Shown here piece after piece: positions 25,452 through 33,705 of a DNA stretch of 64,000 nucleotides (the stretch's first letter is position 1; each line of letters opens with the position of its first letter). The DNA is from Bacteroidota bacterium. Lineage in GTDB: Bacteria; Bacteroidota; Bacteroidia; Flavobacteriales; Flavobacteriaceae. Where the stretch lies: assembly GCA_023446155.1 (NCBI GenBank), contig JAEXIT010000012.1:139862-203861 (forward strand), given 5' to 3'. The notes beneath the pieces were generated by a model. It was not told the origin of the DNA. It was given only the letters and a program-made list of their open reading frames with translations, and did no database searches. Position numbers and translations under genes: made by a program.

Positions 25452-25672
25452 GGTTTTACTTGTTAAATTTCATCAAAAGTAAAACTATTTCCGTAATAAA
25501 AACTCCTATCTTTAAATTAAATTTTAACCCATAATTACGTTCATTTTTAGCCTATAATTGCTGTTGAAATCGGCACATCTTTAAAGGCCTTTTTTACCAT
25601 AATCAGCATTTTTATCAAATCTTATATCTCAATTAAGCACTTGAAATTGTTTTGATTACATAAAAATAATTC

Positions 25673-25741
25673 CTATCCGTTTGGGATGCTGGTACCAAAC
25701 CGCCACGAAGCCTCAGAATCATATCGTTACGGGTTTAACGG
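25673..25741 (+). repeat. Tip anchor A3, forward
   Basis: A 69-bp copy of the anchor, three differences from A2 and four from A1. Protein-level similarity to the expressed RHS tip continues well past the anchor, up to DLDGAEEYHYT, so tips 1 and 3 share the whole core and differ only in the toxin part. The palindrome arms are intact (25679-25684 and 25695-25700). Confidence 0.85.
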
Positions 25742-27086
25742 AATGGAGATGGATAACGAGTTAAAAGGCGGAGAAGGAAATGGAATTGATTACGACAAAA
25801 GATTCTTTGACCCGAGAGTTGGCAGATTCTTATCTATTGATCCTCTGGAGAAAGAGTTTCCGTGGTATACTCCATACCAGTTTGCTGGAAATACCCCTAT
25901 TCAAGCAATCGATTTAGATGGTGCAGAGGAATATCACTATACCAGAACTTGGGTTAATGGTAAGCCTATATTTAAATATTCTCACAAAAATGACATTTAT
26001 GAATACCAGTGGAATCCTCATAAAAATACCCAATCAAGTGTAGGATTTTATCTTTGGGAACAAGTTAAAAACCCTAAAAAACTATATGTTGCTCATCAAG
26101 AAAGAGATGGTACCTGGGAAGAATTTGACAAAGTTACGTTTATAACTTATGATGAGAGCTGGACCTATACCTCTTATGATAACATGATCAATCGAAAAGA
26201 TGGCGATTATGGGGGAGAAAGGTATATGCATTATGCCATGAAAGGCTTACAAGCTGTAAGTGAGGAACAAAGAATGCAAGGCGGTGGCGGTCATATTACA
26301 TTTAGAGGTGGAAGAATTGTTAAAGCATTGAAAAAAGTAAAACCTTGTGGCTGTTTTACATCAGGAACCCAAGTTTATACTGAAACCGGATATAAAAATA
26401 TTGAAGACATTAAAATAGGAGATAAAGTATGGGCATATAGCGAAGATTCTAAAAAATTGAGCTTAAAAGAAGTCATTGATACATTTACAAGGGAGTTTAA
26501 ACAAGTCTATAAAATTTATTTTGATGATGAAGTCTTAGAAGCAACTCACGAACATCCGTTTTTTATCGGAGGAAAATGGTTAAAAGTTGACGAACTGAAA
26601 GTAGGTGATTTACTAACCCTTTATGATGGCAGTACTAAGCCTATTTTAAAAATTGAGTTCGTTGAAGGTAATTTTACAGTCTATAATTTCACTGTTGATC
26701 AATATCATACGTATTATGTTTCAAAATACAATGTTCTTGTTCATAACGGCGGTCCTTGTGATTTCGGTTTTATGTGGCAACCTCATAAGACTGTTGCAAC
26801 TGATGTTTTATCAAAAGGTGTTCATGGAGATGTTTTTCATAGAGGTAAAAAAATAACTGAAATTGGCTTTGAGGTTACAGACGATGGAGAAATATTTTAT
26901 AATATTGTTGGAAAAAAGGTAGGAACAGATCAACAAAAAATTGTAAAACAGGCTTTTAATAATAAATTAAAAGATCCAAATTTTAAAAGTGAATTAAAAG
27001 AACAAGCGCAAAAGCATTTGGATGGAGGTCAATTAAAAGGTACAAATAGAGAAAAGAAACTGCAAAAAATAGTTGATAAACTTTAA
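25686..27086 (+). CDS. Silent orphan RHS tip 3 with HINT (intein-like) pretoxin domain
   Basis: A 466-aa frame from the anchor ATG. An RHS core end (RFFDPRVGRFLSIDPLEKEFPWY, ...DLDGAEEYHYT) comes first, then ~120 aa of linker. A Hedgehog/intein-type HINT domain follows from ~residue 221 (CFTSGTQVYTETGYKNIEDI, THEHPFF, ending YYVSKYNVLVHN). The last ~110 aa (GFMWQPHKTVATDVLSK...VDKL) are the presumed toxin, released by HINT autoproteolysis: the catalytic Cys, the block B-like THEHPFF and the terminal HN are present. I do not recognise the toxin domain. The upstream frame closes after a few codons, so this is a silent cassette. The immunity gene follows 5 nt downstream. Confidence 0.75.
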   Translation: MLVPNRHEASESYRYGFNGMEMDNELKGGEGNGIDYDKRFFDPRVGRFLSIDPLEKEFPWYTPYQFAGNTPIQAIDLDGAEEYHYTRTWVNGKPIFKYSHKNDIYEYQWNPHKNTQSSVGFYLWEQVKNPKKLYVAHQERDGTWEEFDKVTFITYDESWTYTSYDNMINRKDGDYGGERYMHYAMKGLQAVSEEQRMQGGGGHITFRGGRIVKALKKVKPCGCFTSGTQVYTETGYKNIEDIKIGDKVWAYSEDSKKLSLKEVIDTFTREFKQVYKIYFDDEVLEATHEHPFFIGGKWLKVDELKVGDLLTLYDGSTKPILKIEFVEGNFTVYNFTVDQYHTYYVSKYNVLVHNGGPCDFGFMWQPHKTVATDVLSKGVHGDVFHRGKKITEIGFEVTDDGEIFYNIVGKKVGTDQQKIVKQAFNNKLKDPNFKSELKEQAQKHLDGGQLKGTNREKKLQKIVDKL

Positions 27087-27091
27087 AGAAC

Positions 27092-27568
27092 ATGGATTTT
27101 TCAAATTTTATATTCAACGGAAATATTGACGATTTACATATTGGAGCTAATATTAAGGAATCTAATTTAAATCTGGAAAATATAACCGAACAAGAGGGAG
27201 ACATTCCTGCATTATACCAATTATCGGGTAATGACAACTATTTTCAGATAACCACATTGAACGGTTTAGTGATAGGCATCTCCTATGATTTTGAATATGA
27301 GATCGACGATTATTGGCCTATTAGTTTTAATGAACACGTGTATTCTATTGGATATAAAACCAATATCAATGATTTTATTGAGTTTATAAAGCGAGTAAAA
27401 CAGCCATTTAATATTATTGATCATGTCCATTCTACCGAGGTTGAAATTGCAGAAAGCGGAGTCTCTTTGAAATTTATTAATACTGGACTTTCTTCCAATT
27501 TATGCAAAGCGTATATATTTGACATGTCCTTATATAATAAGATTAGAGTAAGACTATCCGATAATTAA
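27092..27568 (+). CDS. Putative immunity protein 3
   Basis: A 158-aa soluble acidic protein with no signal or membrane segment, starting 5 nt after orphan tip 3. The size, charge and position are those of an immunity protein for a cytoplasmic toxin. The family is not recognised. A perfect terminator hairpin lies just after the gene, which points to a two-gene cassette ending here. Confidence 0.65.
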   Translation: MDFSNFIFNGNIDDLHIGANIKESNLNLENITEQEGDIPALYQLSGNDNYFQITTLNGLVIGISYDFEYEIDDYWPISFNEHVYSIGYKTNINDFIEFIKRVKQPFNIIDHVHSTEVEIAESGVSLKFINTGLSSNLCKAYIFDMSLYNKIRVRLSDN

Positions 27569-27600
27569 TGAATTTCAAACACTGATTTAGAAATTAAGCA

Positions 27601-27637
27601 AGCAAAAAACCTAACTCTAAAAGTTAGGTTTTTTGCT
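27601..27637. terminator. Bidirectional terminator between immunity genes 3 and 4
   Basis: A perfect 16-bp stem (AGCAAAAAACCTAACT and its complement) with a 5-nt loop, between convergent immunity genes at the centre of candidate unit 2. It mirrors the terminator in unit 1. Confidence 0.9.
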
Positions 27638-27702
27638 TTAAAGCTATGTGTAAATAGAATTAATTTTCGTAGTATCATTTCTTAACACACCCTTCAGTAC
27701 TT

Positions 27703-28068
27703 TTATACCAATCGAGGATCTGGAAAAACAAACTTTTCGCTAGTTTGATCAAACTCCAAACCGTTAATCTCATAATTTAAAGCTTCTGAAAGTGCTTTAA
27801 TAGTTGAAAACATTACTAAAAAGGCATTAGTATCTACAGGTAACCAGTCTACTTTATAGATAGTAACCTTTAACCCCCTATCCTCCTTTCTGCTAAAATA
27901 TTCAAAGAACAATAAAACACCTGCTTCACAAAATGCTCTCCATGTTATATCAGCTGTATAATTTATTTCCAGCTTATGTTTTTGTTCATTTAAAAGTTCA
28001 ACGTCAAAATCTATTTTAACGTAATATCCTTTCTTTCCTACTTGTTTTCTAAAAATAAAGTTTTTCAT
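27703..28068 (-). CDS. Putative immunity protein 4
   Basis: A 121-aa soluble protein with no signal peptide. The start is immediately after the stop of orphan tip 4 (1-nt gap), so the pair is coupled. It is rich in beta-like alternation (YYVKIDFDVELLNEQKHKLEINY) and aromatic residues. I recognise no family; the immunity role rests on position. Confidence 0.65.
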   Translation of the reverse strand: MKNFIFRKQVGKKGYYVKIDFDVELLNEQKHKLEINYTADITWRAFCEAGVLLFFEYFSRKEDRGLKVTIYKVDWLPVDTNAFLVMFSTIKALSEALNYEINGLEFDQTSEKFVFPDPRLV

Positions 28069-28069
28069 C

Positions 28070-29155
28070 TTATTTACCCATCTTTTTTATACTTTCAACC
28101 GGGACTTTTTTTCCCATCTTGTAAAACTCAGTCGCTTTTAAGAGCTTTTTGTCATTTAATATCTGACTCAGTTCCCATTCTGTAATCTTGCCCTTTTCCC
28201 ATAAGCTTTTGGCTCCATTTACCTGGTCCATTAGCCCCGTTCCAGGTTTAATTTTTAGAGCGTCTTGAATGTTAACATACTCAAGATTAAACTTGATTTT
28301 TCCATTAGTCTGTTTTACTTTATCAGCAATAAATTTAAAAGCATCACCAAAATTACCAAAACTTTTCTCACTTTCTAAATAACCTGGAATCTGCTCTTTC
28401 CAATCGCGAAAACTTACTACATTGTGTTTTTCAGCAAAAGCTTTTAGATTAACATTTTTACCAAATGCGACATCTATACTGCGGCCAATTTTGGAAATTC
28501 GAACAAATCCAGCAGCCGCACCCTCAGCAGCTATTCCAAAAACCACTACTTTACTTGCCTCAGCTGCATTGCCAAATCTTCTTTGAGCTTCCTTTTGATT
28601 ACCATTTCTCTGTGCTTCGTAACCTCTTTCAGATTCATTAATAGACTCTAATAAAGCACCGCCAACAATTGATCTGCTTAACCAGCCTTTTGTTAAAATG
28701 ACATCTACAAGAATACTAGCCCCAATAATTCCTCCAACAGCTTCTGCTTTTTGTTGTTCAATGTATTTATCAGTACTCAGCTTTCCGGCTAAATAGGCTT
28801 CGTCTCTACGTCTTGAACGAATTTCAAAACTATCCTCCAGTCCTTCCAGTTCAATAGCATCTAAAGGCCTGTTTCCACTAAATTGATAGGGTGAATAAAA
28901 AGGGAACTTGGCCGTCAATGGATCAATAGCGAAAAATCTACCTACCCGTGGATCATGCATACGGTACGTATAATTTATACTATTTCCTTCACCTTTTAAC
29001 TCATCATCCTTCTCTTGTCCCTGGAAGCTATAACGATATGATTCTGAGGCTTCATGACGGTTAGGTACTAGCATCCCAAACGGATAGTAACGCTGTGGCT
29101 GTAAAATGCCTGGTTTATAAGCGCTTAAGAAGTAATTGTAATTCTGTAAAAACAC
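28070..29155 (-). CDS. Silent orphan RHS tip 4 (toxin cassette)
   Basis: A 361-aa frame. Unlike the other orphans, an ATG lies 27 codons before the anchor ATG, and the lead-in (YKPGILQPQRYYPFGM) still resembles an RHS body, so a little more of a donor body is kept. The core end (RMHDPRVGRFFAIDPLTAK, PYQFSGNRPLDAIELEG) is followed by a Gly/Ala-rich helical linker (~90-215) and a C-terminal ~140-aa domain (NVVSFRDWKEQIPGY...KKMGK) that is the probable toxin. No toxin signature is recognised. No signal peptide or promoter is evident, consistent with a silent tip. Confidence 0.7.
   Translation of the reverse strand: MFLQNYNYFLSAYKPGILQPQRYYPFGMLVPNRHEASESYRYSFQGQEKDDELKGEGNSINYTYRMHDPRVGRFFAIDPLTAKFPFYSPYQFSGNRPLDAIELEGLEDSFEIRSRRRDEAYLAGKLSTDKYIEQQKAEAVGGIIGASILVDVILTKGWLSRSIVGGALLESINESERGYEAQRNGNQKEAQRRFGNAAEASKVVVFGIAAEGAAAGFVRISKIGRSIDVAFGKNVNLKAFAEKHNVVSFRDWKEQIPGYLESEKSFGNFGDAFKFIADKVKQTNGKIKFNLEYVNIQDALKIKPGTGLMDQVNGAKSLWEKGKITEWELSQILNDKKLLKATEFYKMGKKVPVESIKKMGK
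29031..29087 (-). repeat. Tip anchor A4, reverse (most diverged)
   Basis: Shares the first 57 bp of the anchor (CTATCCG to TATCGTTA) in reverse orientation, differing from A1 by a single base, then diverges (YRYSFQGQ instead of YRYGFNGK). The right palindrome arm has one change (CCTAAC for CCAAAC). Confidence 0.8.
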
Positions 29156-29312
29156 AAATTATGGTAAAAAAAGCCTCTTTTTTAAACTGAAAAAGTGCGA
29201 TTTGAGAATTAAAACGAGCGTGTTTTTAGAAATAATATTCGTATTGAAAGGTTTTTTCTCAGGTTAAGGAAAAAATATTATCTTGCGACGATTAAAATAA
29301 TAATTAAACCCC

Positions 29313-30077
29313 TTGAAAACAAAGACTTTATTTCGTTTTTTTTATATACCATTAGCTGTATTATTCTTTTCTTTTACCGATCCGTACCTGATCAAACGAA
29401 TTTCCGACAGCAACTTCCGTTATGAGTTTTATACAACCGATAAAAATATAAGTCCCAAATCCGATAAGACCTATTATTGGTTTAAAGGTGGTGCCATTCA
29501 TAACGCGCAAGGAGGTGTTGCGGGGCAATTGCTACACGACGGCTATACCAAAATGTATCATAGTAACCAACTAGCCGAACAAGGCAAATTTGACGAAGGA
29601 TTAAAAACCGGCTGGTGGAAAACCTGGTATACCAATGGAACCCTTGAAACAACGCAGTATTGGAGTAGTGGTTTAAAAACCGGAGCATTTAACCGTTTTA
29701 GCGACAAAGGAGAGCTGATTGAAAAAGGCTATTTTAAAAACGATCAAAGACATGGCAAATGGATCAATCTGCTAAAAAAAGATACACTGGTTTATAAAAA
29801 TGGAGTTGTGTTTGTAGCGAAACCAAAGCTTACAAAAGAGGAAAAAGCCAAATTAAAAGAAGAAGAGAAGGCTGCAAAAGCAGCTAAAAAAGCGCAGGAG
29901 AAACTGGATAAAGAGAAAAAGGAGCGCGATAAAGAAAATAAAAAACAACAAAAGGAACGCGAGAAAGAGCAAAAAAATCTGAAACAGCAGCAACAGCCGC
30001 AGGAAAAAGAAAGTTTCTTTAAACGACTATTCCGCAAAAAAGAACCCAAAGTAAATACCAATGCTAAAGGCGCATAG
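29313..30077 (+). CDS. MORN-repeat (YwqK-like) protein with basic coiled-coil tail
   Basis: A 254-aa protein with a signal-like N-terminus (LFRFFYIPLAVLFFSF). MORN-variant repeats (GYTKMYHSNQLAEQGKFDEG, GWWKTWYTNGTLE, GAFNRFSDKGEL, GKWINL) span residues ~75-160, followed by a long Lys/Glu/Gln-rich helix (~170-235). The likely start is TTG. Databases often label such repeats 'YwqK family antitoxin', but nothing here supports a toxin partner. The 3' end overlaps the next gene by 17 nt, so it probably heads the secretion operon. MORN-like beta hairpins often act as scaffolds; a scaffold role in the machine is inference. Confidence 0.65.
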   Translation: MKTKTLFRFFYIPLAVLFFSFTDPYLIKRISDSNFRYEFYTTDKNISPKSDKTYYWFKGGAIHNAQGGVAGQLLHDGYTKMYHSNQLAEQGKFDEGLKTGWWKTWYTNGTLETTQYWSSGLKTGAFNRFSDKGELIEKGYFKNDQRHGKWINLLKKDTLVYKNGVVFVAKPKLTKEEKAKLKEEEKAAKAAKKAQEKLDKEKKERDKENKKQQKEREKEQKNLKQQQQPQEKESFFKRLFRKKEPKVNTNAKGA

Positions 30078-31275
30078 TCTTTTATATGCGGTGTATATCT
30101 GTCTGATTGTATCCATTATTTGCGGAGCGTTGTTGTATTTCTCCGGCCTGTACAATCAGCTGAATTTATATTACAATTTGCAGGAGGAGTTATACATTCA
30201 CAATCAGTCGGTGGTGAATTATGCACTGGGGAATAAACTGGTGGGTGAAGAACTTCCGGTTGACGAAGAATCCGGTGTGGAAGGGAGTTATGAAGCCAAA
30301 CCGTATGGTTTACTTCATGTATTGTTGGCCAATACGATGTTGCGAAATGATACGGTGACTTCGGCACACATCATAGGTAGTTATTCCAAAGATAAGACCG
30401 CCATTCATTTGGCAAATCTGACGAAGTCGCTTCGGTATTCGGGAATGGTTCGGCTGAATGGCGATAATAAATTGCCGTCAACATATATAGAAACATCCTA
30501 TCTGACAAACAAAGCAAGTCAGCTTACGGTTACCGGGCAAAATACGGTGTCCGATATTAAACTTCCGGAGATCAATGCCAGTTTTAAAAAGATCTTCGAG
30601 GGAATCAAAACGGAAAAAGCGGCTTTTTCGCAGTTCGAAAAGGAAAAAGACGCGCCGTATTTTAATTCGTTTCTAAAGCAAACCAAGGAAATAGAAGTGG
30701 GCGTAAACACGCTTTCCGGTCTGAATGTAAAAGGGAATTTTGTGCTGCGGGCCAAAGATTCCATAGTGGTAGGTAAGAATGCGGTTTTGGAAGATGTGAT
30801 CCTGATTGCGCCGAAAATAACATTCGAAGAAGGTTTCAAAGGAACGGTGCAGGCTTTCGCGACCAAGGGAATCGAATTGCAGGAAAAGGTGATTTTAAAA
30901 TATCCGTCTGTGGTTTGTGTGTATAACCATACCGAAGGGGAAAGTAAACTTAAAATCAAAAAAGAATGTACGATTGAAGGAGCGATCGTTTTGTTTGGGA
31001 ATACAATTCTGGCGATTAATAAGAATCTTATGGAAGTGGACGAAAAGAGTACAATACTTGGGGATATCTATTGTACCGGAAAACTGGATTTGAAGAGTGA
31101 CGTACAAGGATCGGTGTATACCAATTATTTTTTTCATAAAAATGGTTCTTCCGTTAACGATAATATGATAGTGGATATCGAGATCGATCCGAAAAAGCGA
31201 CCGGAGTTTTTTATGGCGATTCCGCTATTTGAGGCGAAAAAAAATAAATATGGCATTATTAAAAAAGTATTGTAA
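30061..31275 (+). CDS. Membrane-anchored beta-rich protein of the T2SS-like operon
   Basis: A 404-aa protein with one N-terminal membrane segment (~7-30, LYAVYICLIVSIICGALLYF), a ~150-aa middle domain, and a C-terminal part (~215-370) of short repeated beta units (VKGNFVLRAKDSIVVGKNAV, EDVILIAPKITF, GSVYTNYFF) that suggests a beta-helix of the bactofilin sort. It lacks a clear prepilin cleavage site. Position (before three pseudopilin-like genes) suggests a role like GspK or a tip component, but I find no motif to prove it. Confidence 0.6.
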   Translation: MLKAHSLLYAVYICLIVSIICGALLYFSGLYNQLNLYYNLQEELYIHNQSVVNYALGNKLVGEELPVDEESGVEGSYEAKPYGLLHVLLANTMLRNDTVTSAHIIGSYSKDKTAIHLANLTKSLRYSGMVRLNGDNKLPSTYIETSYLTNKASQLTVTGQNTVSDIKLPEINASFKKIFEGIKTEKAAFSQFEKEKDAPYFNSFLKQTKEIEVGVNTLSGLNVKGNFVLRAKDSIVVGKNAVLEDVILIAPKITFEEGFKGTVQAFATKGIELQEKVILKYPSVVCVYNHTEGESKLKIKKECTIEGAIVLFGNTILAINKNLMEVDEKSTILGDIYCTGKLDLKSDVQGSVYTNYFFHKNGSSVNDNMIVDIEIDPKKRPEFFMAIPLFEAKKNKYGIIKKVL

Positions 31276-31597
31276 AGTCCCGGCAAATTCCATTTTGGAA
31301 TCCGTAATCGCGCTGACGATCATTTCGGTCTGTCTTTATATCGCGATTTCGATTTATGCGGCCGTATTTACACCGCGTACATCGGCGAAGTTTTACAATA
31401 CACAGAATAAAGTCAATGAAATGTTTTACCTGATGCAGTTGCAGGGCGATTCATTACAATACGACGGGGAAGATCCGAATCTGAAAATAGAAGAGGAAGC
31501 TGTAAATCCCGGAGTAAGAAAAATATACGTACACTATAAAGACAGTACTCATTTTAAGTTTGAAAAGCGTTTTTACATACAAGGCAACGGTGAATAA
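31250..31597 (+). CDS. Minor pseudopilin-like protein
   Basis: About 115 aa from the chosen ATG (MALLKKYCKVPA-NSILESV). This start puts a short basic leader before a class III-type prepilin N-terminus with Glu at +5 and a hydrophobic helix (IALTIISVCLYIAISIYAAVF). The globular part is short. It overlaps the upstream gene by 26 nt and the next by 8 nt. Probably GspI/J-like. Confidence 0.65.
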   Translation: MALLKKYCKVPANSILESVIALTIISVCLYIAISIYAAVFTPRTSAKFYNTQNKVNEMFYLMQLQGDSLQYDGEDPNLKIEEEAVNPGVRKIYVHYKDSTHFKFEKRFYIQGNGE

Positions 31598-32075
31598 AAC
31601 ACAGGTAAAAGCCTTTTCAATGATCGAGGCAATTGTGGGCATGGCCATCACGGCCATTATCATGAGTCTGATTTTTGTGGTGTTTTCGATTGTGAGTGAA
31701 AGACTGATGGATTTTAAAAACCAAAATCAACCGGTGAACGATCTGAATCGGTTTACCTATTCGGTTAATAAAGACATTTTTGAAAATGAAAAACTAAAGC
31801 TGCAGGAGGAGATACTTCTGTTTACCGGATATGCGGGCGAACAGGTTTTTTATACGATTGAGGATGACTATCTGCTACGGACAAAAGGGGAGTTTGTCGA
31901 TACCTTCCGGATTCAGATAAAAGAAATACAACTGGACTCGGTTTACAGCCGTTCCAAACAACTGGCTTTCCGAAAATTAAAGGTGAAGTTGGATGTGAAT
32001 GAAAAAGAAATGGGATTGCATTTTTACAAACAGATTTATGCCAGTGAATTGGTACAGGCAATACAGAAACCATGA
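31590..32075 (+). CDS. Minor pseudopilin-like protein (GspJ-like)
   Basis: About 161 aa starting at a GTG (MNKTQVKA-FSMIEAIVGMAIT), which gives a standard short prepilin leader, Glu at +5 and a hydrophobic helix. A longer frame from an upstream TTG would bury the leader and is less likely. It ends with a 4-nt overlap (ATGA) with gspF. Confidence 0.7.
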   Translation: MNKTQVKAFSMIEAIVGMAITAIIMSLIFVVFSIVSERLMDFKNQNQPVNDLNRFTYSVNKDIFENEKLKLQEEILLFTGYAGEQVFYTIEDDYLLRTKGEFVDTFRIQIKEIQLDSVYSRSKQLAFRKLKVKLDVNEKEMGLHFYKQIYASELVQAIQKP

Positions 32076-33193
32076 GTTTTGATTTAAGTACGTATAAAAA
32101 GGAAGCGCCGGAAAAAAAAGAGTTTAAACTCGACACCGGACAGTTTCAGTTCTCGAAAAAGCTATCCGATAAAAAGAAGGAAGTGTTTTATCGGGAATTA
32201 GGAATGCTGCTAAAATCGGGTGTGGATTTTAAAAAAGCGTTGGAAATCCTGAGTAACCAATCGGTGAATAAACTGGAAAAAGAAATCATCCTCCGAATCA
32301 AGGAACGGGTGATCGAAGGAAGAAGTATTTACGAATCGATGCGCGAAACCAATCAGTTCTCACCCTACGAATATTACAGTATTCAGATTGGAGAGGAAAC
32401 CCGGAAATTGGAAGAAGTGCTAACCGAGTTGCAGAAATATTTTAACCGTAAAATCCAGATGCAACGGCAAATTGTTTCGGTGCTAACATATCCGACGATT
32501 GTAATGTTGGTGACGATTTTGGTGTTGTATTTTATGTTGAATAAAGTGGTGCCGATGTTTAGTTCCGTTTTTAAACAATTCGGAAGTGAATTGCCCAAAA
32601 GTACGCAGGTCATTCTGAGAATATCCAATCATTCGGGAACCATTTTTACGATGCTTGCGGTGGTGATCTTTGGGGTGATTGCGGTTCATTTTCTGCTAAA
32701 AGGAAAAAACAGTTACCGGGCTTTTACAACCGGTTTGCTGCTTCGGATTCCATATTTCGGAAATCTGGTTCGGAAGATTTATATCTCCCGGTTTTGTCAG
32801 GCGATGAATTTATTGATCACATCAAAAACAACCCTGATCAATGCGCTTACGCTGACGTCCAAAATGATCGGTTTTTATCCGATAGAAGTGGCGATTGAAG
32901 CAATTAAGGACGATATCACCCGTGGGGTTTCGTTAAGCGACAGTTTAAAAAAGCACCACGTTTTTGAAAATAAAATGGTTTCGATGGTCGAAGTGGCCGA
33001 ACAGGTAAACCAATTGGATACCATGTTCGAAAGGCTTTCGGAGCAATATAATGAAGAAATTAGCCACCAAACCAAGATGATTGGTGTGATTTTAGAACCG
33101 ATGATCATCATCGTAATCGGGGTGATTGTTGGGGTAATTATGGTGTCGATGTACGCGCCGATGTTTGATTTAAGTAAAATAATAAGGAACTAA
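32072..33193 (+). CDS. gspF: GspF/PilC-type inner-membrane platform protein
   Basis: A 373-aa protein with two T2SSF domains: the first cytoplasmic domain (~residues 35-150, YRELGMLLKSGVDFKKALEIL), a membrane hairpin (VSVLTYPTIVMLVTILVLYF and LAVVIFGVIAVHFLL), a second repeat (SRFCQAMNLLITSKTTLINAL) and a C-terminal membrane segment. It is the platform to which the GspE ATPase binds. Normal length for the family. A short gap with no hairpin separates it from the major pseudopilin gene. Confidence 0.9.
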   Translation: MSFDLSTYKKEAPEKKEFKLDTGQFQFSKKLSDKKKEVFYRELGMLLKSGVDFKKALEILSNQSVNKLEKEIILRIKERVIEGRSIYESMRETNQFSPYEYYSIQIGEETRKLEEVLTELQKYFNRKIQMQRQIVSVLTYPTIVMLVTILVLYFMLNKVVPMFSSVFKQFGSELPKSTQVILRISNHSGTIFTMLAVVIFGVIAVHFLLKGKNSYRAFTTGLLLRIPYFGNLVRKIYISRFCQAMNLLITSKTTLINALTLTSKMIGFYPIEVAIEAIKDDITRGVSLSDSLKKHHVFENKMVSMVEVAEQVNQLDTMFERLSEQYNEEISHQTKMIGVILEPMIIIVIGVIVGVIMVSMYAPMFDLSKIIRN

Positions 33194-33269
33194 TACGGAT
33201 GTCATTAATGTTTGTATTTTAGCAGCCGTTAATAATTAACACTTTTTTAATAAATAAAATAAGACAAAG

Positions 33270-33704
33270 ATGTTTAACACGACTAAAAAATATCTTCAAA
33301 AAATAAAGAAAGCAGCTGTTAAGGCCTATTCCCTAACGGAGATTCTAATCGTTTTATGTATTATCGGAATTCTATTACTGATGGTGTTACCCAATCAAAC
33401 TTCGGTAATTAGTCAGGCCAAAGCAATAGAAGCACAGGCGATGCTGAATCAGGTATACGGTTTGCAGAAAAGTTATTTCTACCGTCATTCTAAATATTCC
33501 AATAGCTTGGAAGAATTGGGATTTGAACAGGAGAAAACGACTCAGGAAGGCGGACAGGCTGTGTATAAAGTGGAAATTATCGAAGCTTCAAACGATTCGT
33601 TTATCGCGCGAGCAACTTCGGTTTCCGATTTGGACGGCGATGGGAATTTTAATACCTGGGAGATCGATAATAAAAAAGTACTGACCGAGGTTACGAAGGA
33701 ATAA
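33270..33704 (+). CDS. gspG: Major pseudopilin GspG-like
   Basis: A 144-aa protein with a leader ending KKAAVKA before YSLTEILIVLCIIGILLLMVL (Glu at +5; Tyr at +1 instead of the usual Phe). The globular part (NQVYGLQKSYFYRHSKYSNSLEELGF) and a C-terminal DLDGDGNFNTW motif match GspG-like pilins, where the acidic residues may bind calcium. The 76-bp gap upstream may hold its own promoter, which would suit the high dosage a major pilin needs. Confidence 0.85.
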   Translation: MFNTTKKYLQKIKKAAVKAYSLTEILIVLCIIGILLLMVLPNQTSVISQAKAIEAQAMLNQVYGLQKSYFYRHSKYSNSLEELGFEQEKTTQEGGQAVYKVEIIEASNDSFIARATSVSDLDGDGNFNTWEIDNKKVLTEVTKE

Positions 33705-33705
33705 T

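Larger units (their letters stand above)
25673..29087. other. Candidate invertible unit 2 (silent tips 3 and 4)
   Basis: It has the same mirror layout as unit 1: anchor A3, tip 3, immunity 3, terminator, then (reverse) immunity 4, tip 4, anchor A4. No RHS body is attached to either end. Inversion between A3 and A4 would exchange which tip faces the main body, and inversion between A1 and A4 would attach it. Inferred from layout alone. Confidence 0.5.

Noticed and set aside
23668..25741. Recombinase segment as an integrated phage or ICE
   Set aside because: Only a recombinase and an OmpH-like gene lie between the anchors; no phage, conjugation or cargo genes and no tRNA target.
29792..30061. 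Ser/Phe-rich minus-strand frame
   Set aside because: Complement of the Lys/Glu-rich coiled-coil tail of the MORN protein; composition is the mirror of that tail.
29313..30077. YwqK 'antitoxin' function for the MORN protein
   Set aside because: The label comes from family naming; there is no toxin gene beside it and it overlaps a secretion operon.
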